DNA from: JAUNBN01 sp036645935
Lineage (GTDB): Bacteria; Bacillota; Clostridia; Oscillospirales; Ruminococcaceae
Length of the DNA stretch: 64,000 bases
Direction of reading: 5' to 3'
NCBI GenBank assembly: GCA_036645935.1
Contig: JAVXNE010000007.1
Coordinates: 51,266 to 115,265 of the forward strand
Shown here: positions 37,422-46,470 of the stretch, piece by piece
Position numbering within the stretch: the first letter of the stretch is position 1
How the letters are laid out: each line of letters opens with the position of its first letter
The notes under the pieces: generated by a model
The model's database searches: none
What the model saw: the letters and a program-made list of their open reading frames with translations, nothing else
What the model was told of the DNA's origin: nothing
Program-made: the position numbers and the translations under genes

Positions 37422-38770
37422 TGAGGTATACGCCCCTTAATTTTAGTTTCGATAGCTCTCGCTATCCCCTCGATTTTTTTATCGTCACGCCCCTCGACCA
37501 TTATTCGAATGAGCGGCTCTGTTCCCGAGACGCGCACGAGCACCCGCCCTGTGTCAAACAGTTCCTGCTGCTGCGCTTCGATGAAACCCTGAAGCTCATC
37601 ATCCTCTTTGAACATGGCTTTTCCTTCGGCCGTCGTGCGAACATTGACCATAATCTGCGGGTATTTCTGAATCTCGCTCGAAAGCTCGCTCGCTTTTATG
37701 CCGCTTTGTTTGAGAATTTGAAGCAGCAGCGCCGCGGTCATCTCGCCGTCACCCGTCGTGCAAAAATCGGACAGAATCACGTGACCGCTCTGCTCCCCTC
37801 CGAGCACATAACCCGAGCGCAGCATCTCTTCGAGCACATAGCGGTCTCCAACAGCAGTTCGCACCGCCTTAATCCCGTTTTTCTTGCAGTAGTCTATGAA
37901 TCCGAGATTTGTCATAACAGTGATGACGCAAGCATCGTGCGCGAGCTTGCCGTGCTCTTTCAGGTACTTTGCAAAAATCGCAATTATCATGTCTCCATCA
38001 ATCTCGGCGCCGCATTCATCGACAGCGAGACAGCGGTCGGCGTCTCCGTCGAACGCAATTCCGATATCGGCGCCAAACGCCGCAACGGAGCGTTTGAGGT
38101 TATCGAGGTGAGTTGAACCGACGCCGTCGTTGATGTTGCGGCCGTCCGGATCGTCTCCGACATAAACCCCGTCGACGCGCAGTTGCTGAAAGAGCACCTT
38201 CGCCGTCTCATAGGACGCTCCGTTTGCACAGTCGAAAACGACTCGCAGCCCTGAGAGATCACCCTCGACACAGGACGCCACATGGCTGACATAATCCTCG
38301 CGCGCGTTGGGTCTGCGGCTTGCAGAGCCGACGTCTCCGTGCGTTTTGAGCACGATTTCATCCTTTCGCTCGAAGATGTAGCTCTCAATCTCATCCTCAA
38401 TCTCGTCGGCAAGCTTGTAGCCCTGCGAGTTAAAAATTTTGATGCCGTTGAACTCAACTGGATTGTGAGAGGCCGAAATGACTATGCCGGCGTCGGCGCC
38501 GTACAGCTTTACGAGAATCGCAACACACGGCGTTGGAACGACACCGAGCGAAACTGCATTCGCTCCCACCGAACAAATTCCCGCAACGATTGCGTTTTGA
38601 AGCATATCGGACGACACTCGAGTGTCTCGGCCGATGAGTATTTTGGGCTGGTGATTGCTGTGTCTTGTGAGAACATATGCCGCAGCTCTGCCGATATTGA
38701 GGGCGAGCTCACAGCTCAGGTCTTTGTTTGCAATGCCGCGAACACCGTCCGTTCCAAATAGTTTTCCCAT
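37418..38770 (-). CDS. glmM: Phosphoglucosamine mutase
   Basis: Interconverts glucosamine-6-phosphate and glucosamine-1-phosphate on the way to UDP-GlcNAc. The 450-residue form starts MGKLFGTDGVRGIAN, the family opening; the longer frame adds 31 residues that overlap ruvB. The phosphoserine is in GIVISASHNPVEFNG (about residue 100), the metal loop is FDGDADRCL, and the sugar loop is GGEQSGHVI. The C-terminal RVSGTEPLIR binds phosphate. It supplies the precursor for peptidoglycan and for the FucNAc pathway at 4.5-7.9 kb. Confidence 0.96.
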   Translation of the reverse strand: MGKLFGTDGVRGIANKDLSCELALNIGRAAAYVLTRHSNHQPKILIGRDTRVSSDMLQNAIVAGICSVGANAVSLGVVPTPCVAILVKLYGADAGIVISASHNPVEFNGIKIFNSQGYKLADEIEDEIESYIFERKDEIVLKTHGDVGSASRRPNAREDYVSHVASCVEGDLSGLRVVFDCANGASYETAKVLFQQLRVDGVYVGDDPDGRNINDGVGSTHLDNLKRSVAAFGADIGIAFDGDADRCLAVDECGAEIDGDMIIAIFAKYLKEHGKLAHDACVITVMTNLGFIDYCKKNGIKAVRTAVGDRYVLEEMLRSGYVLGGEQSGHVILSDFCTTGDGEMTAALLLQILKQSGIKASELSSEIQKYPQIMVNVRTTAEGKAMFKEDDELQGFIEAQQQELFDTGRVLVRVSGTEPLIRIMVEGRDDKKIEGIARAIETKIKGRIPQ

Positions 38771-38771
38771 A

Positions 38772-39857
38772 TTAATCGTCGTCTCCCTTTGTGAATAGTG
38801 TCTGTTGAATCGCAAAGTCCCGCTCGTTTTCGCCTCTCGGCGGGGTTTCGCCAAGGTGCGCATAGGCCGCGGGAGTGACGCACCGTCCTCGCGGGGTACG
38901 GCACAAAAAGCCTATCTGCATGAGGTAGGGCTCGCATACGTCTTCGAGCGTCACGCTCTCCTCGCCGAGCATTGCGCCGAGCGTCTCGAGACCGACAGGA
39001 CCTCCCCCATAGCTTTTCATTATCGATCGCAGCAGTCTGCGGTCGAGAGAATCGAGCCCGAGCGCGTCGATTTCCATTCGCGTGAGCGCGTCGGCTGCCT
39101 GTAAACAGGTTATCTCACCGCCGCCCAACACCTGTGCAAAGTCGCGCACGCGGCGCAGCAACCTGTTGGCTATGCGCGGAGTTCCGCGCGACCTTCTCGC
39201 AATCTCGCGCGCCCCTCCCTCGTCGCACTCAATCCCGAGAATGCCGGACGAGCGGGCTACGATGCTTGCTATTTCGTCCTCAGAATAGAGGTCGAGCTTT
39301 AGAATAACGCCAAAGCGATCGCGCAGCGGGGATGTGAGCTGTCCCGCGCGCGTCGTCGCGCCGACCAGCGTGAACGGCTGCAAGTTTATCCGCAGTGAGC
39401 GTGCTGACGGTCCCTTGCCTATTATTATATCGAGCGCAAAGTCCTCAAGCGCAGGATAGAGAACCTCCTCGACGCTGCGCGAGAGACGGTGTATCTCATC
39501 TATAAATAATATGTCGTTCGGCTGCAAATTTGTCAGCAGCGCAGCGAGATCTCCGGGTTTTTCTATAGCGGGTCCACTCGTCGTGCGGATATTAACCCCC
39601 ATCTCGTGAGCGACAATTCTCGCGAGAGTCGTCTTTCCCAGTCCCGGAGGTCCATATAGCAGAAGGTGATCAAGCGGCTCCTGCCGTTCACGAGCGGCGC
39701 GCATGAACACCGAAAGGTTTTCTTTTATTTGAGTTTGCCCTATATATTCGTCAAGCGTCTGTGGGCGCAGAGAGCTCTCTCCGTCCATGTCCTCCGACAG
39801 CGCAGCGGGCGCGACGAGACGTTCATCGAACTCCGCATCATTGTCCTCGTAAAGCAT
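38772..39857 (-). CDS. ruvB: Holliday junction branch migration ATPase RuvB
   Basis: AAA+ motor that drives branch migration with RuvA. The 361-residue protein has RPQTLDEYIGQ, Walker A YGPPGLGKTTL (about residue 70), Walker B ILFIDEIHRL, sensor VGATTRAG and the arginine-finger region LRDRFGV. The C-terminal winged helix includes IGFLCRTPRGR. An N-terminal extension of about 25 acidic residues is modestly longer than average. It lies between ruvA and glmM. Confidence 0.97.
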   Translation of the reverse strand: MLYEDNDAEFDERLVAPAALSEDMDGESSLRPQTLDEYIGQTQIKENLSVFMRAARERQEPLDHLLLYGPPGLGKTTLARIVAHEMGVNIRTTSGPAIEKPGDLAALLTNLQPNDILFIDEIHRLSRSVEEVLYPALEDFALDIIIGKGPSARSLRINLQPFTLVGATTRAGQLTSPLRDRFGVILKLDLYSEDEIASIVARSSGILGIECDEGGAREIARRSRGTPRIANRLLRRVRDFAQVLGGGEITCLQAADALTRMEIDALGLDSLDRRLLRSIMKSYGGGPVGLETLGAMLGEESVTLEDVCEPYLMQIGFLCRTPRGRCVTPAAYAHLGETPPRGENERDFAIQQTLFTKGDDD

Positions 39858-39888
39858 CGCCTCTATCCCCCCGTCTTAGAATTTGTTG

Positions 39889-40479
39889 TCATCCGAGAGA
39901 TTTCAGCGCGCGTCCAATCAACTCTTCTGTCGAAAGCTCTGCGGGCAGTGCCGCAATCGCAATCGCGGCCTCACTGTTTGAAAAGCCCAGCGACACGAGA
40001 GCCGCGAGCGCCTGGGCACCCGCTCCCGAAGACACCGAGTTTGTTTCCCGCCCTATGGCGGCATTCAATTCGCCGAGCGCACCAACCTTGTCCTTGAGCT
40101 CAAGGATGATACGCTGCGCGAGCTTGGGTCCAACCCCCGAACAGGCGGTCAGCGACTTGTAGTCACCTGCGGCCACAATGATAGCGATGCGATCCGGCTC
40201 ATAGAGCGAGATAATCGCAAGTGCAGATTTCGGCCCGACACCTGACACTCCGAGAAGCTGTCTGAACGCCGCCCGCTGCCTCTCATCTGAAAATCCGAAC
40301 AGCACGAGCGAGTCCTCTTTGACTGCAAGGTGCGTATATATAGTGCATTCGTTGCCGCGTTCCGGCAGCATCCCGTATACACTCGTCGGTATCATCATCT
40401 GAAATCCAACTCCACCGCATGATATCACGGCATCGTTGACGCTTTTTTCAATCAGTGTTCCGCAAAGCATGCTTATCAT
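39889..40479 (-). CDS. ruvA: Holliday junction DNA helicase subunit RuvA
   Basis: Tetrameric junction-binding protein of 196 residues. It begins MISMLCGTLIEKSVNDAV, has two helix-hairpin-helix motifs (LLGVSGVGPKSAL and LTACSGVGPKLAQRII, about residues 70-130) and a C-terminal RuvB-binding domain (ALVSLGFSNSEA). The start overlaps the ruvC stop by four bases. Confidence 0.97.
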   Translation of the reverse strand: MISMLCGTLIEKSVNDAVISCGGVGFQMMIPTSVYGMLPERGNECTIYTHLAVKEDSLVLFGFSDERQRAAFRQLLGVSGVGPKSALAIISLYEPDRIAIIVAAGDYKSLTACSGVGPKLAQRIILELKDKVGALGELNAAIGRETNSVSSGAGAQALAALVSLGFSNSEAAIAIAALPAELSTEELIGRALKSLG

Positions 40480-41000
40480 CGCTGTATTTCCTTTCCATTT
40501 TGCAGCGTCGCACGGCCTATGCCAGACGCCGCAGTATGCGCGTGGCAGATTGCGATCGCAAGCGCATCGGCGACGTCGTCGGGTCTCGGAAGCTTCTCAA
40601 GCCCCAATATCATCCGCGTCATCTCCATTACCTGCATTTTTTCGGCGCGTCCGTATCCCACGACCGCGAGCTTCACTTGAAGTGGAGTGTATTCAAAAAT
40701 TGGGATTCCCTGCTTTGCCGCACATGCTACAATCACTCCACGCGCCTGTGCGACGTCGATCGCCGTGGTCGTGTTTGTGTTGAAATACAGCTTTTCCACC
40801 GCGACCGCCTGCGGCCGAATCCTCTCGAGCAACTCTCGCAGCTCGTCGTCAATCTGAAGCAGTCTGCGCGGAAATTCCTCGCTTGCCGGGGTTTCGATTG
40901 CTCCGTATGCGAGCGCTCGGAAAGCACCTTTGGAAAACTCGACCGCGCCGCATCCGACCGTTGCATATCCTGGATCAATCCCGACGATTTTAACTCCCAC
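40476..41000 (-). CDS. ruvC: Holliday junction resolvase RuvC
   Basis: Endonuclease that cuts Holliday junctions, 174 residues. The first acidic residue is in VGIDPGYATVG, followed by VEKLYFNTNTTTA and the late acidic pair in PDDVADALAIAICH. The start is a GTG with a GGCGGTGA site. It is the first gene of ruvC-ruvA-ruvB-glmM-methyltransferase and has a promoter at 41024-41052. Confidence 0.97.
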   Translation of the reverse strand: MGVKIVGIDPGYATVGCGAVEFSKGAFRALAYGAIETPASEEFPRRLLQIDDELRELLERIRPQAVAVEKLYFNTNTTTAIDVAQARGVIVACAAKQGIPIFEYTPLQVKLAVVGYGRAEKMQVMEMTRMILGLEKLPRPDDVADALAIAICHAHTAASGIGRATLQNGKEIQR

Positions 41001-41023
41001 TCTTTCACCGCCTTAATTTATGA

Positions 41024-41052
41024 ATTGTATCATAAAAGGAGGTAATATTCAA
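41024..41052 (-). promoter_or_regulatory. Promoter of the ruvCAB-glmM operon
   Basis: Minus-strand TTGAAT (41047-41052) and TACAAT (41024-41029) with a 17-base spacer. The start would be about 17 bases upstream of the ruvC GTG. It is back-to-back with the tRNA-Val promoter. Confidence 0.65.
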
Positions 41053-41075
41053 TTTGACGAAACTGTTTTTAGGGG

Positions 41076-41104
41076 TTGCAATACAAGACATTTTATAATA
41101 TAAT
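41076..41104 (+). promoter_or_regulatory. Promoter of tRNA-Val
   Basis: TTGCAA (41076-41081) and TATAAT (41099-41104) with a 17-base spacer, ending 21 bases before the tRNA. Confidence 0.75.
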
Positions 41105-41125
41105 AGCAACTGTCGCTAACATTCC

Positions 41126-41201
41126 GGACGATTAGCTCAGCTGGTAGAGCATTCGCTTGACGTGCGAAGGGTCACAGGTTCGAGTCCTGTATCGTCCACC
41201 A
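41126..41201 (+). tRNA. tRNA-Val (anticodon GAC)
   Basis: A complete 76-base cloverleaf: acceptor GGACGAT pairs with ATCGTCC, the D-arm contains AGCTCAGCTGGTAGAGC, the anticodon loop is TTGACGT (GAC), the T-arm contains GGTTCGAGTCC, and CCA is encoded. It reads Val codon GUC. Confidence 0.98.
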
Positions 41202-41236
41202 TAACGGAGCAAAGTAACTTTGCTTCGTTATTTTTA
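41201..41236 (+). terminator. Terminator of tRNA-Val
   Basis: The stem 41201-41214 with 41218-41231 has one G-T wobble and a three-base loop, and is followed by TTTT. It begins at the last base of the tRNA. Confidence 0.88.
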
Positions 41237-41689
41237 TGCAAAAAATTTCTTCCGCTACTCACTGGCTTCTCTTTGCCAGCGAAAAATTTCCCCTTTCCAA
41301 ATGCGGTTGACCGCTTCGCCATCCTGCCGCTTTTATCTTGGCTGTTGGCAGAAATGTAGGTTTTGCCGCAATCTATCACTCCACATTTTGCCGTTTGGAG
41401 CACGGTACAGCGTTTTGGTCTGCTATGCTCTCGTCTATCCTGTCAGCACTGACCGGCACTTTGGAACTCGCTGCGCTTTTTAAGTGGAAAATCATGCAGA
41501 AAATCAGTTTGTTATTAAGTTTCTATTCATTTTATTCCATTCTCCCCGCCAACCCCCTGACCCTATAAAAAAAACAGTTTTTCAAAACTTCAAATGCTTC
41601 TTGATGATTAAATTGAGTGACTGCCGTTCAAAAAATGAAAGCGCCTAACTTCGTATTTCTATCGCAAAAGCAGTGAGGGACGTACATAA
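41237..41689. other. Spacer between tRNA-Val terminator and riboswitch
   Basis: About 450 bases with no ORF that has both a ribosome site and a recognisable domain, and no integrase or attachment-site duplication seen next to the tRNA. The promoter of the downstream riboswitch should lie at its right end, but I could not single out a convincing one. Confidence 0.35.
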
Positions 41690-41782
41690 TACTGATACAA
41701 ACACGCCATTGGAAAAACTTGTGAAAACCAGTGGCGCAAAACTACAGGGCCTACGTTTATTCTGGGCAGCCAGTTACAAACA
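41690..41782 (+). promoter_or_regulatory. Probable cyclic di-GMP-I (GEMM) riboswitch aptamer
   Basis: The region has the layout of clostridial GEMM aptamers: a first stem CGCCATTGG with CCAGTGGCG, then GCAAAACTACAGGGCCTA, and on the far side GGGCAGCCAGTTAC, the conserved GCAGCC element. A terminator hairpin follows 11 bases later and a (now broken) surface-protein gene comes after. C-di-GMP riboswitches commonly control adhesins in Clostridia. Exact ends are approximate. A covariance-model hit would settle it. Confidence 0.72.
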
Positions 41783-41792
41783 CCTCACCTTT

Positions 41793-41826
41793 AAGCTGCC
41801 TATTCTATTGGCAGCTTTTGTTGTTT
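41793..41826 (+). terminator. Terminator hairpin, expression platform of the GEMM riboswitch
   Basis: AAGCTGCC (41793-41800) pairs with GGCAGCTT (41810-41817), followed by TTGTTGTTT. Its position between aptamer and ORF indicates ligand-controlled termination. Confidence 0.75.
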
Positions 41827-41856
41827 CGATATCCGACCGAGCCTTCGCTGAAATAT

Positions 41857-43424
41857 ATGATTCGGATCGATAAAGAGTTCAAAATTACAGACAGATATGC
41901 GAACTTGAGAATCCGAGCTTTATCGGTGTGTGTCGTGCTGGTTCTGCTCTTGATTCTGCCGCTTTCCCCTGTGTCTGCAGAATCCGTGAAGACGAAGCCC
42001 GGCTCATATTTTGCAACGCCGACTGCAGATTTCTGCACGTATGCCCTTTCCTCAGCCCACTGTGAGATTTTCAATTTTGATCTTCCCTCGGACGACGGCA
42101 AGGTCTGGACGGACAAATCCGTCTTCTTCTGAGCTATGTCTGGCAGCCAAGGCGAAACAGAGATAGCGGCACCGCGCAATGACAAATTCAACGTCATGCT
42201 CTCGTCAATAGCGCAACAATATATCATAACGATATCCCCCGCAACAAAGCACGGTCGCAGCCGACGTTGTGCTAATCCTCGATGTCACCGGTTCCGATGG
42301 AGTCTGCAAGCAATAAAATGCCTGAAATCAGCAGCCATTCTACCAAGATTACACGCACACAGGCAAGGGTGGATGCGGCCAACAATGCGATGAAAGTGAT
42401 TATGGACGCAAAGCCAAAAACCCGCAGTACCGTGACAACGTTTACATCGATATTTAGCGACCGCGACATTGGAAAAACGTGGCCTAACACTTCCAAAATG
42501 TTGCTCACGCTCGCGTCTTGTGCAACTAAAGCACCTGCTTATCTTGCCAATTTTCCCTCATCTTCACCCTGTGGAAAGATCAACAGCTCCTGGCATTCTG
42601 CAAAAGATGATTCAGTCAACGTAAAAGGAGGCACTAACGCGCAGAAAGGCATTCAGTTCGGCGCAAATGTGCTCCTTTCGGATATTGCCGGCCAAACTTT
42701 TGCCAGAGATTGAGTCCGCCAGCCTTTTGTCCTTCTGCTTACGGACGGCGCAACCACTGCCGCCGACGTATTCCAGGAGGCCGTTCGACGCATTGACCTC
42801 TGAGGTTAAAAGTGTGACCTCGGTTGTGGCTTCGTCCATTTCCTCTGCGGCTAACGGCGGACAAGCTGTGTTGTTCGCCGACAAGCTCGACAGCTGCTTC
42901 GAGCTGAGATCAGCGCCGCTGATTCAGTACAAAGGCGCAAATTACACCGCAAACACCCCGACAGTCACTGGATCGCAGCAAACGCACACATACAGCGGCC
43001 TTAAAAATCTCTCCCTTTGGCCCGACACAGGCGGCGCTTGACACGGGAAACAGCTCCCAAATCCTATCTTCACACCACATGTACCGATGTTGCTCCGGCG
43101 TTGTCAAAGTCTATTGCAACCGCCGACAATCCCTACTACTACCACGTCGACAATAACATTCCCACCACAGTTGGCACCGTGCAGCAACGCGGATCAATAA
43201 CCATCTCCGACGAGAATCCGCATTACACCGGGACAACAATCAAAACGTCCTGCCGGCTGTTTGAAGTCGGCAGAACGTTTTCTCAATCTTATACCTTAAT
43301 ACATTTAAGCTTAAAGGGGAGCATCGCATCGAAAACAACCGCTAATTTTCAGCATATTCCCTTGCTGCTGTACGGCTGTCACGATCTGAAATTATGCCGC
43401 TTTGAAGTACATCTTGAGATCTAA
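41857..43424 (+). pseudogene. Decayed von Willebrand factor A-domain surface protein
   Basis: Starts with an ATG and a signal peptide (hydrophobic core about residues 20-37, cleavage near VSAES). It continues as LPSDDGKVWTDKSV, a segment typical of clostridial VWA wall proteins, but a TGA stops it at 42130-42132. Homologous sequence resumes in several frames: FNVMLSSIAQQYIIT, AADVVLILDVTGS (the VWA strand, from about 42257), VDAANNAMKVIMDA, VKGGTNAQKGIQ, VLLLTDGATTAADVF and YKGANYTANTPTVTG. At least one nonsense and three or four frameshifts are needed, so it is non-functional unless the assembly is wrong. It follows the c-di-GMP riboswitch. Confidence 0.8.
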
Positions 43425-43492
43425 GAATTTATCGCGACACAATCGCAACATTTCCCGTCTTTGCAGCTGTATACCTGCAACTGCTTAAAGAC

Positions 43493-43746
43493 CTGTTCTT
43501 TACTGCTGTTCTTTACTGCTGTTCTTTACTGCTGTTCTTTACTGCTGTTCTTTACTGCTGTTCTTTACTNNNNNNNNNNNNNNNNNNNNNNNNNNNNNNN
43601 NNNNNNNNNNNNNNNNNNNNNNNNNNNNNNNNNNNNNNNNNNNNNNNNNNNNNNNNNNNNNNNNNNNNGCTGTTCTTTACTGCTGTTCTTTACTGCTGTT
43701 CTTTACTGCTGTTCTTTACTGCTGTTCTTTACTGCTGTTCTTTACT
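43493..43746. repeat. 13-bp tandem repeat array (unit GCTGTTCTTTACT)
   Basis: Five perfect units plus one 12-base partial unit lie left of an assembly gap and six perfect units lie right of it. Both gap borders fall exactly on a unit boundary, so the true copy number is unknown. The right end overlaps the last codons and stop of the Fe-S flavoprotein gene on the minus strand. Confidence 0.95.
43570..43668. other. Assembly gap (99 N)
   Basis: Unresolved bases inside the 13-bp tandem array. The gap size is probably nominal. Confidence 0.99.
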
Positions 43747-46419
43747 TGCAAACATATCTTTAACTGCTCTGCCCGCAATTTTACCGGTGCGCTTGACCGC
43801 ATACTTTGCAACCTGAATTGGAAGTTTCTCAAATACAGGGGCGAAGTTCTCAGATCTCTTCTTTAGTGTAATCGCGTCGAACTTGCACTTTGTGGTGCAC
43901 TGGCCGCAACCCACGCACTTGTATTCGTCAACCTGGACCGCTCCGCATCCGAGGCAGCGCTCTGTTTCCTTGAGCATCTGCTCCTGTGTGAATGTTTTGC
44001 GGTCGTCCTCAAATGAGCTCTTCGCCTTCTTGCGGTCGGTGTGCCCCGCCTGCTGCCTGGGCATGCTGTCGAAACCTTTAAGCTCAAGGTTGTCCTTGTC
44101 AAGCTCATGATAAACTCTTCTGTCGCGTCCCAAAGTAAGGCTCTGTCCGGGCTGCACCGCGCGGTGAAGCGAAATTGCGCCCTCTTTTCCGGCGGCAATA
44201 GCATCTATTGCGAATCTCGGTCCGGTAAACACGTCACCGCCGACGAAAATATCGGGCTCACCAGTCTGGTATGTGAGTTTATCTGCCTTAACCGTCTTGT
44301 TGGGGTTCAGCTCAACCTTGCAGCCATCGAGCAGACCGCCCCACTCAATCGACTGTCCGATAGATGTGATGACAAAGTCAGCTTTGACAATTCTCGTGTC
44401 GTTTTCGTCATATTTCGGGCTGAATCTCTTGTTTTCATCGAAGACAGAGACGCATTTTTTGAACTCGACCCCTGTCACCTTGCCATTTTCGGTTATTATG
44501 CGCTTTGGACCCCACGAGTTGTTGATGACGATTCCCTCATCCTCAGCCTCTTCAATCTCCTCGCCCAGCGCCGGCATTTCAGTGCGGCCCTCAAGGCAGA
44601 ACATCTCGGTTTTCTCCGAGCCGACGCGTGTCGCGGTGCGCGCGACATCAATCGCAACGTTTCCTCCGCCGATAACAACGACATTCCCGGAGAGTTTCAG
44701 ATCTTCACCGAGGTTGATTTCTCTCAGGAAATCAACCCCCGTAATAACGCCGGTCGCGTCCTCGCCATCGACGCCGAGTTTTCTTCCCGATTGTGCACCT
44801 ATCGCAAGATAGAAGCCCTTATAGTCTTGCTTGCGCAGCTCATCCAACGTCACGTCCTTGCCGACCTCAATACCGGTCTTGAACTCGACACCCATCTCTT
44901 TGAGAATCTCAATTTCAGCATTGACAACGTCCTTTTCAAGTCTGAAAGACGGAATTCCCAGCGTGAGCATTCCGCCGAGTTTCTTCTGTTTTTCAAACAC
45001 GGTCACTTTGTAACCGTCGATTGAGAGATAGTATGCGCATGAAAGTCCCGCAGGTCCCGCTCCGATGATAGCAATCTTTTTGCCGTATTCATGCCTTTTT
45101 TTCGGAATGAACCGAATGTTGGAATTCAGTTCCTGATCGGCGATGAACTTTTTAATTTCGTCAATCGCTATCGGGTCATCCACATCTCCGCGCGTACATG
45201 CCGATTCGCACGCTCTCGGGCATATACGGCCGCATACCGCGGGGAACGGATTCTCTTTCTTGATAAGTTCAAGTGCATCTGTGTATTTACCCTCTGCAGC
45301 AAGCTTGATATAGCCCTGAACGGCGATGTGTGCAGGACAGGCTGTCTTGCAGGGCGAAGTTCCGCTCTCAACAACATCCTCCCTGTTTTCACGATAGTCC
45401 ATGTTCCAATCTTTTTCGCTCCACGCGTGGTCGCGGACTTTTTTGTAATCATTGACCTTAATCGGTGTTTTAGTGCAGAGCTTTTGTCCTAGCCTCAATG
45501 CGTTTGTCGGGCAATTTTCAACACACTGGCCGCATGCGACGCATTTATCCTTGTCAACCTGCGAGACATAGTTGGAGCGAATGGCATCGTATGATCCAAA
45601 CATCGTTGCGATTCTCATCGCAAAACAGGAGCAAGCGCAGCAGTTACAGATCGCCGAAGATTCTCCGGGACCGTCCAGGTTAGGCATCTGGTGCATGAGA
45701 CCATTCTCCTCGGCCTTATGCAGAATTTCCAAAACCTCCTCACGGGTAACCTCGCGGCCTCTGCCCGTGCGGATGTAGTATTCGGCACCGATTCCCATCT
45801 GGATGCACATGTCGTTCTCGAGGTGTCCGCAGCCCTGTCCCAATATCCTTCTCGAACGACGGCAGGAGCAGGCCGCGACCGAAAATGTGTTGTATTTGTT
45901 GAGATATGATGAAAGCTGCTCGCAGGACACCGCCTTTGTGTTTCCCTCAATCGCCTTTTCAACTGGGATGACGCGCATCATTGCTGTTCCGGATGGCAAC
46001 AACGGAGCCATTGTCGATATTCTCGTGCGGGTGTACTCCTCAAAAGCTTTCGCGATCTGCGGATATTTCTCCAGCTGCTCTGTGTTGTTGACCATCATCT
46101 CGAGTATTCCGGGTGCGAAGATTTGCACTAAGAACAAATCCTCGCCGCTCTTGCCCTTTACGACGCGGCATACGCCGATCTGGGCAAGCTCAAGCAAAAT
46201 TCTGTGCGCATCCTCGACACTTTTACCGCACTTTTCAGCCACATATTCAACAGTTCGCTCTTTTCGCAGACCCAGCGTCAGCGCGACGTCCGCCTGCTCG
46301 TCCGATACCACGCATTCCAGAGAGTAATACTCCGGTGCATTCTCATCGATTTTGTTGATCATACCTGTCAACCCGCCTACCATCTTGGCAAGTTGGACAA
46401 TTTTCTGTCTCAGTTCCAT
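43729..46419 (-). CDS. Multi-domain Fe-S/FAD NAD(P)H oxidoreductase (GltD-like core)
   Basis: An 896-residue redox protein. The N-terminal part (about 1-110) resembles a winged helix. A Cys-rich domain (about 180-270) has CSC, CGH and CNCCACSC clusters. A ferredoxin motif CVACGQCVENCP spans 293-304. Residues 355-435 form the GltD-type Fe-S domain, with CKTACPAHIAVQGY. FAD binding is IIGAGPAGLSCAYYL (from 451), NAD(P) binding is VVIGGGNVAIDVA (about 590), and a C-terminal ferredoxin has CVGCGQCTTKC. It probably moves electrons between NAD(P)H and a low-potential carrier for the lipid enzymes nearby. The final codons lie in the 13-bp repeat. GAGG precedes the ATG. Confidence 0.88.
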   Translation of the reverse strand: MELRQKIVQLAKMVGGLTGMINKIDENAPEYYSLECVVSDEQADVALTLGLRKERTVEYVAEKCGKSVEDAHRILLELAQIGVCRVVKGKSGEDLFLVQIFAPGILEMMVNNTEQLEKYPQIAKAFEEYTRTRISTMAPLLPSGTAMMRVIPVEKAIEGNTKAVSCEQLSSYLNKYNTFSVAACSCRRSRRILGQGCGHLENDMCIQMGIGAEYYIRTGRGREVTREEVLEILHKAEENGLMHQMPNLDGPGESSAICNCCACSCFAMRIATMFGSYDAIRSNYVSQVDKDKCVACGQCVENCPTNALRLGQKLCTKTPIKVNDYKKVRDHAWSEKDWNMDYRENREDVVESGTSPCKTACPAHIAVQGYIKLAAEGKYTDALELIKKENPFPAVCGRICPRACESACTRGDVDDPIAIDEIKKFIADQELNSNIRFIPKKRHEYGKKIAIIGAGPAGLSCAYYLSIDGYKVTVFEKQKKLGGMLTLGIPSFRLEKDVVNAEIEILKEMGVEFKTGIEVGKDVTLDELRKQDYKGFYLAIGAQSGRKLGVDGEDATGVITGVDFLREINLGEDLKLSGNVVVIGGGNVAIDVARTATRVGSEKTEMFCLEGRTEMPALGEEIEEAEDEGIVINNSWGPKRIITENGKVTGVEFKKCVSVFDENKRFSPKYDENDTRIVKADFVITSIGQSIEWGGLLDGCKVELNPNKTVKADKLTYQTGEPDIFVGGDVFTGPRFAIDAIAAGKEGAISLHRAVQPGQSLTLGRDRRVYHELDKDNLELKGFDSMPRQQAGHTDRKKAKSSFEDDRKTFTQEQMLKETERCLGCGAVQVDEYKCVGCGQCTTKCKFDAITLKKRSENFAPVFEKLPIQVAKYAVKRTGKIAGRAVKDMFASKEQQ

Positions 46420-46470
46420 AACGGTTGCCTCGTTTCTTTAAGATTCATTTTTGTGATGCGATTGCAGATT

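Noticed and set aside
41137..41403. Minus-strand ORF of 88 codons ending in a DDTGLEPVT stretch
   Set aside because: It is the antisense translation of tRNA-Val, a common spurious annotation.
43493..43746. CRISPR array
   Set aside because: The 13-bp units are contiguous with no spacers and there are no cas genes.
41126..43746. Mobile element integrated at tRNA-Val
   Set aside because: No integrase, transposase or repeated tRNA 3' end was found. The odd sequence is explained by a decayed surface protein and a tandem repeat.
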